Under the pieces are notes generated by a model. It was not told the DNA's origin and ran no database searches. It saw only the letters and a program-made list of their open reading frames with translations. This document shows positions 8,378 to 18,206 of a stretch of 29,895 nucleotides of DNA, piece by piece. The DNA is taken from contig JAEZQX010000307.1 in assembly GCA_023441105.1 (NCBI GenBank), positions 1 through 29,895 on the forward strand. Reading direction: 5' to 3'. The position numbers and the translations under genes are program-made. Position 1 is the stretch's first letter; every line of letters begins with the position of its first letter. Source of the DNA: Pseudomonadota bacterium (GTDB lineage Bacteria > Pseudomonadota > Gammaproteobacteria > Burkholderiales > Burkholderiaceae).

Positions 8378-9504
8378 CAGGCGAGTTCCCCTTCGCGATT
8401 GAAGTAGTACCAGTTCAGCATCCGCCGGATGCCGGTTTCGGCATCGACTTCGGGGGCGTAGCCGATTTCCTTACGCGCCTTCTCGATGATCGGGCAGCGG
8501 CGGTTCGGGTTGTCCGTGAGATAAGCCTGTTCCTTCGAGGGCTGGTGGATCACCTTGCCCTGGTAGCCCCACAGCTCGCCGGCCACCTTCTGGACCCGCT
8601 CGGCGAGCTCACGCATCGAGATCTCCGGCGTCTCGATGCCGATGTTGTACGGCTCGCCGCGACGGCCGTTGACCAGCACCCGCAGGTAGCCGGACAGCGC
8701 GTCGGTGATGTAGCAGAAGGTGCGGGTGGGCGAGCCGTCCGACAGCATGACGATGTCGCGACCGGCCAGCGCGTCGCGGGCGAAGTCCGGCAGCACGCGG
8801 CCGTCGGTGATCTTCAGGCCCGGCCCGTAGTTGTTGAAAGGGCGCGCGATCGACACCGGGACATCGCGCGTCTGGGCGTAGATCACGCAGATCGTCTCGC
8901 CCAGGCGCTTGGACTCGTCGTAGCAGGCGCGAGGGCCGGTGCAGGAGACCAGGCCGCGGTAGGTCTCGGGCGTCGGGATCGCATCCGCCGACGGATCGCC
9001 GTAGATCTCGCTGGTAGAGAAGAACAGCATGCCCTTGAACGAACCCGGCGCCTTCTTGTTGCGGCCGGCGGCATAGTCGAGCATGTAGCGCAGGCCGTTG
9101 ACGTTGGCGTCGATGGTCTCCAGCGGGAACTTGCGGTAGTACATCGGCGAGGCGATCGACGCCGCATGGATGATGTAGTCCGCGTCGCCGATCGTGTCCG
9201 GGATCGGATGGGTCACGTCGTGCTTGACCAGCACGATGTCATCGCCCTTCATGCTCTCGAGCCAGGTGGGCACGCCGCGGATATAGTTGTCCAGCACCGT
9301 CAGGCGGATGCGCTTGCCGGGCGTCGCGGCCTTGTTCCAATGGGCGATGGACAAGACCAGGTAGTAGCCCAGGAAGCCCGCGCCGCCGGTCAGCCAGAGC
9401 CGCTTGCCGGCCAGTTCCTCGAACTGCGGGCGAGCCTTGCGGATCAGGTCCTCGAGATCGCTGTTGATCAGCTGCTCGAGCGGAATCAGGTTGGTACTGG
9501 TCAT
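8377..9504 (-). CDS. NAD-dependent SDR, UDP-glucuronate decarboxylase-like
   Basis: This is an extended short-chain dehydrogenase/reductase of 375 residues acting on nucleotide sugars. The NAD-binding motif is TGGAGFLGYY (39-48), after an N-terminal extension of about 35 residues. STSEIYGDP lies at 163-171, and Tyr195 and Lys199 form the YxxxK catalytic pair in CYDESKRLGE. The downstream segments FNNYGPGLKITDGRVLPDFARDALAG and SPTRTFCYITDALSGYLRVLVNGRRGEPYNIG resemble UDP-glucuronate decarboxylase (UDP-xylose synthase). A related 4-epimerase or 4,6-dehydratase remains possible. The ATG at 9504 is chosen because the family N-terminus follows it, though its ribosome binding site is weak. It overlaps ugd by 3 bp, which suggests that UDP-glucose is converted to UDP-glucuronate and then to a UDP-pentose by this pair. 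Confidence 0.85.
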   Translation of the reverse strand: MTSTNLIPLEQLINSDLEDLIRKARPQFEELAGKRLWLTGGAGFLGYYLVLSIAHWNKAATPGKRIRLTVLDNYIRGVPTWLESMKGDDIVLVKHDVTHPIPDTIGDADYIIHAASIASPMYYRKFPLETIDANVNGLRYMLDYAAGRNKKAPGSFKGMLFFSTSEIYGDPSADAIPTPETYRGLVSCTGPRACYDESKRLGETICVIYAQTRDVPVSIARPFNNYGPGLKITDGRVLPDFARDALAGRDIVMLSDGSPTRTFCYITDALSGYLRVLVNGRRGEPYNIGIETPEISMRELAERVQKVAGELWGYQGKVIHQPSKEQAYLTDNPNRRCPIIEKARKEIGYAPEVDAETGIRRMLNWYYFNREGELA

Positions 9505-9776
9505 CTTGTGGGTGGAACCTCTAGTGGATGGATGGCGGCGCCGGGCTCGAGGGCTGGCCCCCGGGCACTGGCGCGCCGCACAAAGAATTATCGCCAAGCG
9601 TTACGCCGGCGTCCGGAAATACTGCTCACTCGCTGTAATCACGCAACCGCCTCGCCTGCCGCCGCTGCACCGGTCACCGGCACAAACCGTCGGTTCCTGC
9701 GGAGTTTTCAGGTCTTCGGCGGGAGAGGATCGGGATCGCGTGGCAGTGGAGGTGCGGGAGACCCGAGCGGCAAGCC

Positions 9777-11447
9777 TCAGAGCAAGATGTGTAACATTTC
9801 CGCCAGCCGCTGGCTCAGCGCCACTATGGTAAAGGTTGGGAACGCCCAGCCGCCGGTGGGGAACACCGAACTGCCGGCGACATGCAGGTTGTCGATGCCG
9901 TGCACGCGGCAGTGCTTGTCCACGACGCCTTCGCGCGGATCGTCCGCCATCCGCGTGGTGCCCATGTGATGGGCAGTGCCGTTCACCTGCGCCGGCCGGC
10001 TGTCGTCGGCCAGCCACGGACTTGGTTCGAAGCGGCCGTTGCAGACGCGCGCGATCTCCTCGCCGAACACCGCCGCCGCGGTTCGAAAGGTGTGGCGATC
10101 AAGGGCGGTGAACTGCCAGTCGACCCGCGCCTTGCGCTGGCCCAGTGCATCGACGTCGTCGCCCAGGGTGATGCGGCTCAGCGGATTGGGGGCCTGCTCG
10201 AAGTAACCCAGCAATTCGATGTGCGAGGTGGGGACGGTGGGTTGGTCCGCCCGCTTCCGCACCCAGGCACGGGCGATGTCGCCGATGCCCATCCCTACGC
10301 GCAGCAACTGCGTCGCGATGTTGTCCGAAGGCAAGGTGGCGGTGCCGTCCGGCAGGCGCCTATGGAGCATCGCCTGCTGCAGCTGCTGCACCAACGCCCG
10401 TTCTTCATCCACCACCGGCTTGCGCAGCGCCGCCCGGAGGCCGCGCAACGCATGGATGCCGCCAGGCAACGGCGCTTCCACCGCGAACGGTCGCGTCCGT
10501 CCATTGAGCATTCGCTGCGCGCGCTGCGCGTCCGGCGACAAGCCGATCTCCGTGTACAACGGCGCATCGCCCTGGCCGTAAGGCGGACCGTAGGGTTGCA
10601 TGAGTCGCTCGGGCGACTCGGTAAACAGCTTGCCCAGGTTGCCGCACGGATGATCCATGAAATAGCGGCCCACCAGGTCGTTCTGGTTGCCCAGGCCTTG
10701 AGGAATCACCGAGTTCGACAGCAGCAGCAGGCGGGCGTTCTCGATGCCGCCGCAGGCGAGCACGAAGTGCCGCGCGCGTACGATGCCGCGGCGTCCTTCC
10801 AGGGTGCCGATGCGCGCGTCGTCGATCGATTTACCATCCGCGCGCGCTTTCAGCTCGAGCAGGTTCGCGTGCAGCAGCACCGTGATGTTCGGCGCCCGTT
10901 CGAGTTCGCTGCGGTAGGCATCGCCGAACTTGACCGGAATGCTGACGAAACGCTGGTTGATGAGCTTGTCCTCGGCCAGCGGCAACGGATCCAGTGGGGG
11001 CTCGGTGCTGAAGATGCCGTTAACGATCCGATGGGAGTCGATGCGGCAGAAGGCGCGCACCTCGTTGTAGTAGTGCTCCAGCTCGGTGTGCGGGATCGGC
11101 CAGCCGCTGTCGGGCACCCAGTCGCGTTTGATCAGGTCGCTTCGATCCAGCGGAACGCAACCGCCGCCCCAGAGCTGGCAGCTGCCGCCGAACACCCGCA
11201 TGCGGGAGTTGTACGCATCCAGCGCGGTCGCGCCCACCGACGCGCAGTCGTAAAGATCCTGGCTCTCGCGTTCGCCGCCCAGCCCGCCGCTTTCCAGCAT
11301 GCACACCCGCACCGCCGTGCCGAGAAATGCATGGGCGATGGTGATGCCGGCCGCGCCTGCACCGACGATGCACAGATCCGCGTCGATATCGGATGGTGTT
11401 GCCCCACCGCGGTAGTCGATGATCACGTAGGCTCCTGAGTCGGACAT
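9777..11447 (-). CDS. GMC-family FAD-dependent oxidoreductase
   Basis: The 556-residue flavoprotein belongs to the glucose-methanol-choline oxidoreductase family. The N-terminal FAD-binding motif is IVGAGAAGITIAHAF (about 27-41), followed by MLESGG. A second FAD-contact region is seen in FGGSCQLWGGGCVPLD, and RARHFVLACGGIENARLLLLS is typical of this subgroup. The C-terminal GMC domain carries NGTAHHMGTTRMADDP, with the expected catalytic His pair, and HVAGSSVFPTGGWAFPTFTIVALSQRLAE. No signal peptide is evident. The substrate is unknown; the subgroup includes sugar and alcohol oxidoreductases. The ATG at 11447 follows a purine-rich stretch and fits the family N-terminus. An upstream in-frame TTG at 11474 would add only nine residues. 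It lies 272 bp upstream of the nucleotide-sugar pair on the same strand, so a role in polysaccharide or sugar metabolism is conceivable but only inferred. Confidence 0.88.
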   Translation of the reverse strand: MSDSGAYVIIDYRGGATPSDIDADLCIVGAGAAGITIAHAFLGTAVRVCMLESGGLGGERESQDLYDCASVGATALDAYNSRMRVFGGSCQLWGGGCVPLDRSDLIKRDWVPDSGWPIPHTELEHYYNEVRAFCRIDSHRIVNGIFSTEPPLDPLPLAEDKLINQRFVSIPVKFGDAYRSELERAPNITVLLHANLLELKARADGKSIDDARIGTLEGRRGIVRARHFVLACGGIENARLLLLSNSVIPQGLGNQNDLVGRYFMDHPCGNLGKLFTESPERLMQPYGPPYGQGDAPLYTEIGLSPDAQRAQRMLNGRTRPFAVEAPLPGGIHALRGLRAALRKPVVDEERALVQQLQQAMLHRRLPDGTATLPSDNIATQLLRVGMGIGDIARAWVRKRADQPTVPTSHIELLGYFEQAPNPLSRITLGDDVDALGQRKARVDWQFTALDRHTFRTAAAVFGEEIARVCNGRFEPSPWLADDSRPAQVNGTAHHMGTTRMADDPREGVVDKHCRVHGIDNLHVAGSSVFPTGGWAFPTFTIVALSQRLAEMLHILL

Positions 11448-11609
11448 CCATCCCACCCTGACACCGGCGGCCAAGCGCGAAGGCGAGTGTCCCAGAATCC
11501 AGGGAAAACGAATGGATTCCGCTCGGCAAACCTTGAAAGTATCTGTGAGTTACAAAATGCGAGCCGACTGGCGCCACCCTACCGCGGCGGGCGCTGGCCA
11601 CCGGTGACC

Positions 11610-11623
11610 GGCGGCGAGCCGCC
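11610..11623 (-). terminator. GC hairpin downstream of metC
   Basis: GGCGGC (11610-11615) and GCCGCC (11618-11623) form a tight inverted repeat just past the metC stop. There is no U-tract, so it is only a weak terminator candidate. Confidence 0.25.
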
Positions 11624-11641
11624 CGCGAGGCCTGTCGTCGG

Positions 11642-12907
11642 TCAATCGGCGAGGGCGTTCATCGCCCCCAGCCCTTCCGCCAGGTCGTCGATCAGGTCCT
11701 GGGCATCCTCCAGGCCGCAGTGGATCCGGATCAGCGGGCCGCCCTGCCAGCGCGTGACCGTGCGCGACGAGCCGAGAAACGCCGGCATGATCAGGCTTTC
11801 GAAGCCGCCCCACGAATAGCCGATGGAGAAATGCCGCCGGCCGTTGCACAGCGCCGCCACCTGCTGCTGGCTGACCGGCTGGAGTTCGAAGGACAGCAGG
11901 CCGCAGGAACCCAGGAAGTCGCGCCGGAAGAGCTCGTGGCGGGGATGCTCCGGCAGCCCCGGATGCAGTACCCGCCGGACTTCCGGTCGCTGCTGCAGCC
12001 AGCGCGCCACTTCGAGGCCGGTCTGCTCGTGGCGTCGCATCCGGATGTCGACCGTCCTCATCCCGCGCAGCACCAGCCATGCCTCGTCGCCGCCGACGCA
12101 CAGGCCGGTCTGCTTCACCGCCGCCCACAGCCGGGTGAAAAGCTCCTCCCGGATCACCACCGCGCCCATCAGCACGTCGGCATGTCCCGCCCAGTACTTG
12201 GTCAGGGCGAGCAGGGTCATGTCGACGCCCCAGTCGAACGGGCGGGCCAGGCACGGCGAGGCGTAGGTGTTGTCGAGCATCGTCAGGATGCCGCGGCTGC
12301 GGGCCAAAGCACAGATTGCCGGCACGTCCTGGATTTCAAAGGTGTAGCTGCCGGGGCTCTCCAGGTAGATGATGCGGGTCTCGGGCTGGATGAGCTCGGC
12401 GAGCCCGCCCGGCCCGTCTACCGCGATCTCCGGATCGAAGAAGGTGGTCCGCACGCCGAAACGGGCCAGCATGGTGTTGGCGAAGACGCGAGCCGGGCCA
12501 TAGACCGAATCGCTCATCAGGACATGATCACCCGGCTGGGTGAACGCCAGCAGCGCGGTGCTGATGGCGGACAGGCCGGACGGCATCAGTGCGGCGCGGC
12601 AGGCATGCGGTTTTCCTTCCAGCTCCGCCAGTGCATCCATCAGCGCGAAGGTAGTCTCGGTGCCGGAGGTGCCGTAGGTCGCGCGATGCTTCTCGCCGAC
12701 CGTCGCCGGCGGCCCTTCGGCGAAGGCCGACTCGATCGAGTCGAAAAGCACCGTCGAGGCGCGCACCACCGGCGGGTTGACGACACCGATCCGGCGGCTG
12801 ATCCCGCGGCCGGCGGCGAGAATGTCGGCGGCAGTGAGGGCCGAGGAGGATGGCGGCCGGGCTGCGATGCCGTCGGCCGGGGGGGTGGAACGCTTGTCTT
12901 GGGTCAT
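11642..12907 (-). CDS. metC: Cystathionine beta-lyase (Cys/Met metabolism PLP enzyme)
   Basis: This PLP-dependent enzyme of the Cys/Met-metabolism family cleaves cystathionine to homocysteine, pyruvate and ammonia in methionine synthesis. It is 421 residues long. Motifs include VVRASTVLFDS, the RATYGTSGTETTFAL region that contributes the tyrosine near PLP, PSGLSAISTALLAF, DNTYASPCLARP, and the PLP-binding Lys237 in LALTKYWAGHADVLMG. The C-terminal SWGGFESLIMP and RIHCGLED are typical of MetC rather than MetB. An N-terminal extension of about 30 residues is Pro/Ala/Ser-rich. Start ATG 12907 lacks an obvious Shine-Dalgarno. It stands alone, divergent from pckG across a repeat-bearing intergenic region. 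Some relatives are cysteine desulfhydrases, so in vivo specificity is not certain. Confidence 0.88.
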   Translation of the reverse strand: MTQDKRSTPPADGIAARPPSSSALTAADILAAGRGISRRIGVVNPPVVRASTVLFDSIESAFAEGPPATVGEKHRATYGTSGTETTFALMDALAELEGKPHACRAALMPSGLSAISTALLAFTQPGDHVLMSDSVYGPARVFANTMLARFGVRTTFFDPEIAVDGPGGLAELIQPETRIIYLESPGSYTFEIQDVPAICALARSRGILTMLDNTYASPCLARPFDWGVDMTLLALTKYWAGHADVLMGAVVIREELFTRLWAAVKQTGLCVGGDEAWLVLRGMRTVDIRMRRHEQTGLEVARWLQQRPEVRRVLHPGLPEHPRHELFRRDFLGSCGLLSFELQPVSQQQVAALCNGRRHFSIGYSWGGFESLIMPAFLGSSRTVTRWQGGPLIRIHCGLEDAQDLIDDLAEGLGAMNALAD

Positions 12908-13042
12908 GGAAACTGTCGCGGGTTGGACCGGAGGAGGCGGGAGCGCCGGGCAACGGCTGGCCCGCCATTATCCTCGCGCGACGGCCACATGGCCCTGGGA
13001 ACCTCGGGAGGGAAGCTTGGAAAGGACCCGGGACCGGCGGTG

Positions 13043-13060
13043 AAGTAAGTAACCGCTTCG
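13043..13060 (-). repeat. Dispersed motif copy (diverged)
   Basis: On the - strand this reads GCGGTTACTTACTTC, close to the GTGGTTACTCACTTC copy inside parA. It is a diverged member of the short dispersed repeat seen elsewhere in the window. Confidence 0.4.
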
Positions 13061-13117
13061 CCCGAATGGCGCAATGAGCTTCGCCGAGGCAAGGCGACCG
13101 GTTTCGGCATCGCCCTC

Positions 13118-13156
13118 GGGCAGGCTGGCACTCACGGGCAGGCTGCTGGCACTCAC
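13118..13156. repeat. Short tandem duplication GGGCAGGCT(GCT)GGCACTCAC
   Basis: Two adjacent units, 13118-13135 and 13136-13156, are identical except for an extra GCT triplet in the second. Each ends in GGCACTCAC, which resembles the core of the dispersed motif. Confidence 0.7.
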
Positions 13157-13165
13157 GTATCCCGC

Positions 13166-13181
13166 TCGCCCGATTGGGCGA
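13166..13181. other. Small hairpin TCGCCC-GATT-GGGCGA
   Basis: A perfect 6-bp stem with a tetraloop sits just after the tandem duplication. It may be a terminator or part of the repeat element. No T-run is present. Confidence 0.35.
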
Positions 13182-13246
13182 AGGGTGTGCCGACTGCCGG
13201 CTTCAAGCCCTCCCGAGGCCACCCGGGGGCTGTCTTTCGCTCCCGT

Positions 13247-13266
13247 GTAAGCTAGTACCCACTTTC
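13247..13266 (+). repeat. Dispersed motif copy, intergenic
   Basis: GTAAGCTAGTACCCACTTTC, in the pckG upstream region. This is one of the best copies of the dispersed motif and nearly matches the copy embedded in ltaE (reverse strand) over TAGTACCCACT. Confidence 0.6.
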
Positions 13267-13642
13267 AGGGCCACGCGGCGCGCTCGAAAGACCCTCGGAT
13301 CCGGCAGCTTGCATCGCCGGGGCGACAATACAGAACGCGCCACGCAAACGCGATCCTGCGGGGCTCCGGGCGCCAATTCATGGTCGCAGCCATATTCCGT
13401 TGCGTTTGCTTGACTTTGTTCGCAATGCCTCGGACGCGCTCGTGGCACCTTTGCGATTTGCATCAGTCGCGCCGGGCGACGCCATAGCCGGCCGTCGGGG
13501 CGCCTGCGCCTCGGCGGGTAAGATTGAGCCGTTGTGCCGCCGCCTTCAGCCATGCAGGGCAGGGCGCGCGGCATTCCCGTATCTGCTGCCAGGAAGCCGC
13601 AGCCTCGACGGGCGAGATATTTGATCAGTACTGGAGAGTTGG

Positions 13643-15520
<1,878 letters not shown>

Positions 15521-15579
15521 GGAACCCCCAGGCGCTGGGCGCTGCAGTTCCGGGCTAGGGGGCTGCCGGCGAGCCGCCG

Positions 15580-15593
15580 CGCGGCTAGCCGCG
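15580..15593. other. 14-bp perfect palindrome at the ltaE stop codon
   Basis: CGCGGCTAGCCGCG spans the ltaE stop codon in the short convergent gap between pckG and ltaE. It has no loop or T-run, so it is not a standard terminator, though it could fold in a longer transcript end. Confidence 0.3.
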
Positions 15594-16772
15594 GTACGAG
15601 GCAACGATCTCGAGCGCCTGTTCCACGCCTGCGGCGTCGACGTCCAGGTGCGTGACCCAACGCTGGCGCAGGCCGCCGTGGTAGCTGCCACCCGTCACCG
15701 CCACCCCTGAGCGCTTCAGGAAATCCTGGAACGACCCCCCCACGGCAGGATCGACGTCGACGAACAGGATGTTGGTGTCCGGGTCGGTCACCCTGAGCCG
15801 GCCCTGCAGCGGGCCGGGCCGTGCGGCGATGTCTCGCATCCCCTGCGCCAGCCGCCGCGCGTTGGCATGATCGTCCGCCAGCCGCTCCAGATGATGCTCG
15901 AGCGCATGCAGCCCCGCGGCGGCAATCACCCCCGCCTGGCGCATGGCGCCACCCAGCATCTTGCGCACGCGGCGCGCCTTGGCGATGGTGGCGCCGGAAC
16001 CCAGCACCAGCGAACCGACCGGCGCACCGAGCCCCTTGGAAAGGCACACCGAGACGGTATCGAAGTTGGCACAAACGGCATGCGCAGCCGCGACGATGGC
16101 GGCGTGCGACGGGGTGGAAGCCGAGGCCATCGCCGTGCCGTGAGACTTCTCGCGAGCCTGCTGCTGGATCTGAGAGTGGGTACTAACTACTTCAGAGGAC
16201 GCCAGCCCGCCGACTCCGCCGCCCTCCTCCGATCTTGCCGCAATCTCGACCGCGGCGTTGAACAGGCGAGCGCCATCCAGGTGCGTGACGAGGCCGCGCG
16301 AGCGGGCCAGTTCGGCTACCCGCTGCAGGTAGTCGAGCGCCAGCACCTTGCCGCCGGTGGTGTTCTCCAGCGCGATCAGGCGGGTGCGGGCGAAGTGCGG
16401 ATCATCGGGCTTGATGGCCGCCTCGATATCTTCCAGCCGCAGTGTTCCGTCGGGCTGGTTCTCCACCGGCTGCGGCTGGATGGAACCCAGCACGGCCATG
16501 CCCCCGCCTTCCCACCGATAGGTGTGCCACATCTGGCCGACGATGGCTTCGTCACCTCGCTGGCAATGGCTCATCAGCGCGATCAGGTTGGTCTGGGTGC
16601 CGGAGGGCGCGTAGAGCGCGGCTTCGAAGCCGAGCATCGCCGCTGCCATCTCCTGCAAGCGATTCACGGTCGGGTCGTCGCCGAAGACGTCGTCGCCCAG
16701 CTCGGCGCGCTGCATGGCATCCCGCATCGCGGGCGTCGGACGGGTGACGGTATCGCTTCTGAAGTCGATCAT
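15585..16772 (-). CDS. ltaE: Low-specificity L-threonine aldolase with internal insertion
   Basis: This PLP enzyme cleaves L-threonine/L-allo-threonine to glycine and acetaldehyde. Family motifs: MIDFRSDTVTRPTPAM at the start, GDDVFGDDPTVNRLQ, ALYAPSGTQTNLIAL, LENTTGGKVL, THLDGARLFNAAV (163-175), and the PLP Lys246 in SVCLSKGLGAPVGS. The protein is 395 residues against roughly 330-350 for the family. The excess is an insertion of about 49 residues (181-229, DNA 16086-16232) between the HLDGARLFNAA helix and the PLP-lysine strand. The insert is Gly/Ser/Ala/Gln-rich and contains EVVSTHSQ, encoded by a copy of the dispersed DNA motif with codons atypical for the gene (tct, gaa, gta, gtt, agt). 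The reading frame is intact and all catalytic residues are kept. The ATG overlaps the pdxA stop (ATGA), so it is the second gene of a pdxA-ltaE pair. Confidence 0.93.
   Translation of the reverse strand: MIDFRSDTVTRPTPAMRDAMQRAELGDDVFGDDPTVNRLQEMAAAMLGFEAALYAPSGTQTNLIALMSHCQRGDEAIVGQMWHTYRWEGGGMAVLGSIQPQPVENQPDGTLRLEDIEAAIKPDDPHFARTRLIALENTTGGKVLALDYLQRVAELARSRGLVTHLDGARLFNAAVEIAARSEEGGGVGGLASSEVVSTHSQIQQQAREKSHGTAMASASTPSHAAIVAAAHAVCANFDTVSVCLSKGLGAPVGSLVLGSGATIAKARRVRKMLGGAMRQAGVIAAAGLHALEHHLERLADDHANARRLAQGMRDIAARPGPLQGRLRVTDPDTNILFVDVDPAVGGSFQDFLKRSGVAVTGGSYHGGLRQRWVTHLDVDAAGVEQALEIVASYRG
16172..16193 (-). repeat. Dispersed motif copy inside ltaE
   Basis: On the - strand it reads GTAGTTAGTACCCACTCTC, flanked by GAA. 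It matches the intergenic copy at 13247 across TAGTACCCACT and encodes part of the non-conserved LtaE insertion in frame. Confidence 0.6.
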
Positions 16773-17944
16773 GCTGAGGGTTCCGAGGCTGCGGGGTTCG
16801 TGGTCGGAAGCGTGCCCGGGACTGCGCCCGGGGAAGCAGGCGGAATCGCGGCAGCCCTTCCGGCATGGCGGCCGCGGCTCATCTCGTCGGCCATGCGGAT
16901 GGCGGCCGCCAGGCTGCGGGTGTCCGCGACACCCTTGCCGGCGATGTCGAAGGCGGTCCCGTGATCTGGACTGGTCCGGACGAAGGGCAGCCCGACGGTG
17001 ATGTTGACCCCTTCCTCCAGCCCGAGGTACTTCACCGGGATCAGTCCCTGGTCGTGGTACATGGCGATGACCACGTCGAACTCGGCGAAGCGCCGGGCGC
17101 GCATGAACACCGTATCGGGCGCATGCGGGCCGGTCGCGTCGACACCGTCGCGTCGGGCCGCGGCGACCGCCGGTGCGATGATCTCGATCTCCTCGCGCCC
17201 GATCAGGCCGCCCTCACCCGCATGCGGATTCAGGCCGGCCACCGCGATGCGCGGCGCGATGCCGGCTGCCAGCAGGTGGGCATGGGTGAGCCGGATCGTC
17301 TCCAGGATCGAGTCCGTCGTCAGTTGATCGATCGCCTGGCGAAGCGGCGTGTGGATGGTGACCAGCACCGTGCGTAATTCCTGATTTGCCAGCATCATCC
17401 TGACCGGTACGCCACCGGCGACCTCGGCGAGGATTTCGGTATGGCCCGGAAAGCGATGCCCTGCCGCGTTCAGTGCCTCCTTGTTCAGCGGCGCCGTCAC
17501 GACGGCACGCACCCGGCCGGCCAGCGCATCGATGGCAGCCTGCCGCACCGCCCGGTAGGCGGCGTCGCCGGCACGGGCGTCGATCCTTCCGACCGGCAGG
17601 TCCGCCGGCAGCTCCGAACAGGCGCGAATCGTCAGCCGTTCCGTATTCAACCCCAGCCGACGCGCCTCCCGCGCGAGCACGATCGGATCGCCGTAGACTA
17701 CAAAGTCGGGCCGAGGATTACTGCCCTTCGGGGTCACGACGGGCACTGCCGATGGGCCCGCCGAGCCTGACGTGGATGCGGCGAGTTGCTTCAGCACGAT
17801 CTCGGGGCCGATGCCCGCGGGGTCCCCCATGGTGACGGCGATCGGGGGGAGCTCCCGGGGACCCCACGCCGGCTGCTCCGCGCCGGCGTGGTCATTGCGG
17901 ACCTTCGACGATGGCTGGCGAGAGGCTGGGGAGGAGCTGGTCAT
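16769..17944 (-). CDS. pdxA: 4-hydroxythreonine-4-phosphate dehydrogenase
   Basis: This enzyme of the DXP-dependent pyridoxal 5'-phosphate pathway oxidises 4-phosphohydroxy-L-threonine with NAD(P)+. The 391-residue product has the PdxA hallmarks VTMGDPAGIGPEIVLK (about 37-52), TAPLNKEALNAAGHRFPGHTEILAE, VTIHTPLRQAI with a metal-ligand His, GLNPHAGEGGLIGREE, AMYHDQGLIPVKYLG and NITVGLPFVRTSPDHGTAFDIAGKG. It is some 60 residues longer than the typical 330. The extras are an N-terminal extension of about 33, an insertion of about 20 at 57-79 (Ser/Gly/Pro-rich) and a C-terminal Pro/Ala-rich tail of about 35. Catalytic segments are untouched. It overlaps ltaE by 4 bp. LtaE is itself PLP-dependent and acts on threonine-like substrates, so the pairing is metabolically plausible. 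Confidence 0.95.
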   Translation of the reverse strand: MTSSSPASRQPSSKVRNDHAGAEQPAWGPRELPPIAVTMGDPAGIGPEIVLKQLAASTSGSAGPSAVPVVTPKGSNPRPDFVVYGDPIVLAREARRLGLNTERLTIRACSELPADLPVGRIDARAGDAAYRAVRQAAIDALAGRVRAVVTAPLNKEALNAAGHRFPGHTEILAEVAGGVPVRMMLANQELRTVLVTIHTPLRQAIDQLTTDSILETIRLTHAHLLAAGIAPRIAVAGLNPHAGEGGLIGREEIEIIAPAVAAARRDGVDATGPHAPDTVFMRARRFAEFDVVIAMYHDQGLIPVKYLGLEEGVNITVGLPFVRTSPDHGTAFDIAGKGVADTRSLAAAIRMADEMSRGRHAGRAAAIPPASPGAVPGTLPTTNPAASEPSA

Positions 17945-18040
17945 CGAGCCATTCTAAGTCGGCTTTGGGAGGGGACGCGGGAGTTGGTAGGGGCTAGATC
18001 ACAGCCGATCCAGAGCCTCGCCCCGAACGGTGGTCGCCCG

Positions 18041-18061
18041 CGTAGCTAGCACTCACTATCC
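18041..18061 (+). repeat. Dispersed motif copy, pdxA-gabD intergenic
   Basis: CGTAGCTAGCACTCACTATCC, closely similar to the copies at 13247 and in ltaE (TAGYACYCACT core). Confidence 0.55.
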
Positions 18062-18169
18062 GTCAATCATCGTTTCTTTCGCGGCATCAATGACTATCTT
18101 GCATGTCTCCTCGCGGACCGCATCTCGCCGGCGTGTCCGAGCGCATATGGCAGCTATGGGCGCAAACTC

Positions 18170-18189
18170 GTAAGTTGCCACTCACTTCG
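18170..18189 (+). repeat. Dispersed motif copy just upstream of gabD
   Basis: GTAAGTTGCCACTCACTTCG lies 18 bp before the gabD ATG. It keeps the ACTCACTT core and the leading GTAAG, with the middle diverged. Its position overlaps the expected promoter/leader, so it could be regulatory. Confidence 0.4.
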
Positions 18190-18206
18190 ACAACTCAGGG
18201 GCACTG

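Larger units (their letters stand above)
12908..13642. other. Repeat-bearing intergenic region between metC and pckG
   Basis: This is a 735-bp divergent promoter region without a convincing gene. It contains at least two copies of the dispersed TAGYACYCACTT-like motif, a short tandem duplication, and a hairpin followed by bases resembling an earlier stretch: GTAACC-GCTTCGCCCGAATGG at about 13048 against GTATCCCGC-TCGCCCGATTGG at about 13157. The pckG-proximal half holds AT-richer stretches, but I cannot place a convincing -35/-10 pair. Confidence 0.6.

Noticed and set aside
13410..13440. pckG promoter with TTGACT as -35
   Set aside because: The sequence 17 bp downstream (GACGCG) does not resemble a -10 element.
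13430..13480. Sigma-54 promoter upstream of pckG (TGGCAC...TTGCAT)
   Set aside because: The spacing between GG and GC is 14, not 10.
12908..13642. CRISPR or phage attachment site in the repeat-bearing region
   Set aside because: There are only two short tandem units with no spacers, and no integrase or cas gene in the window.
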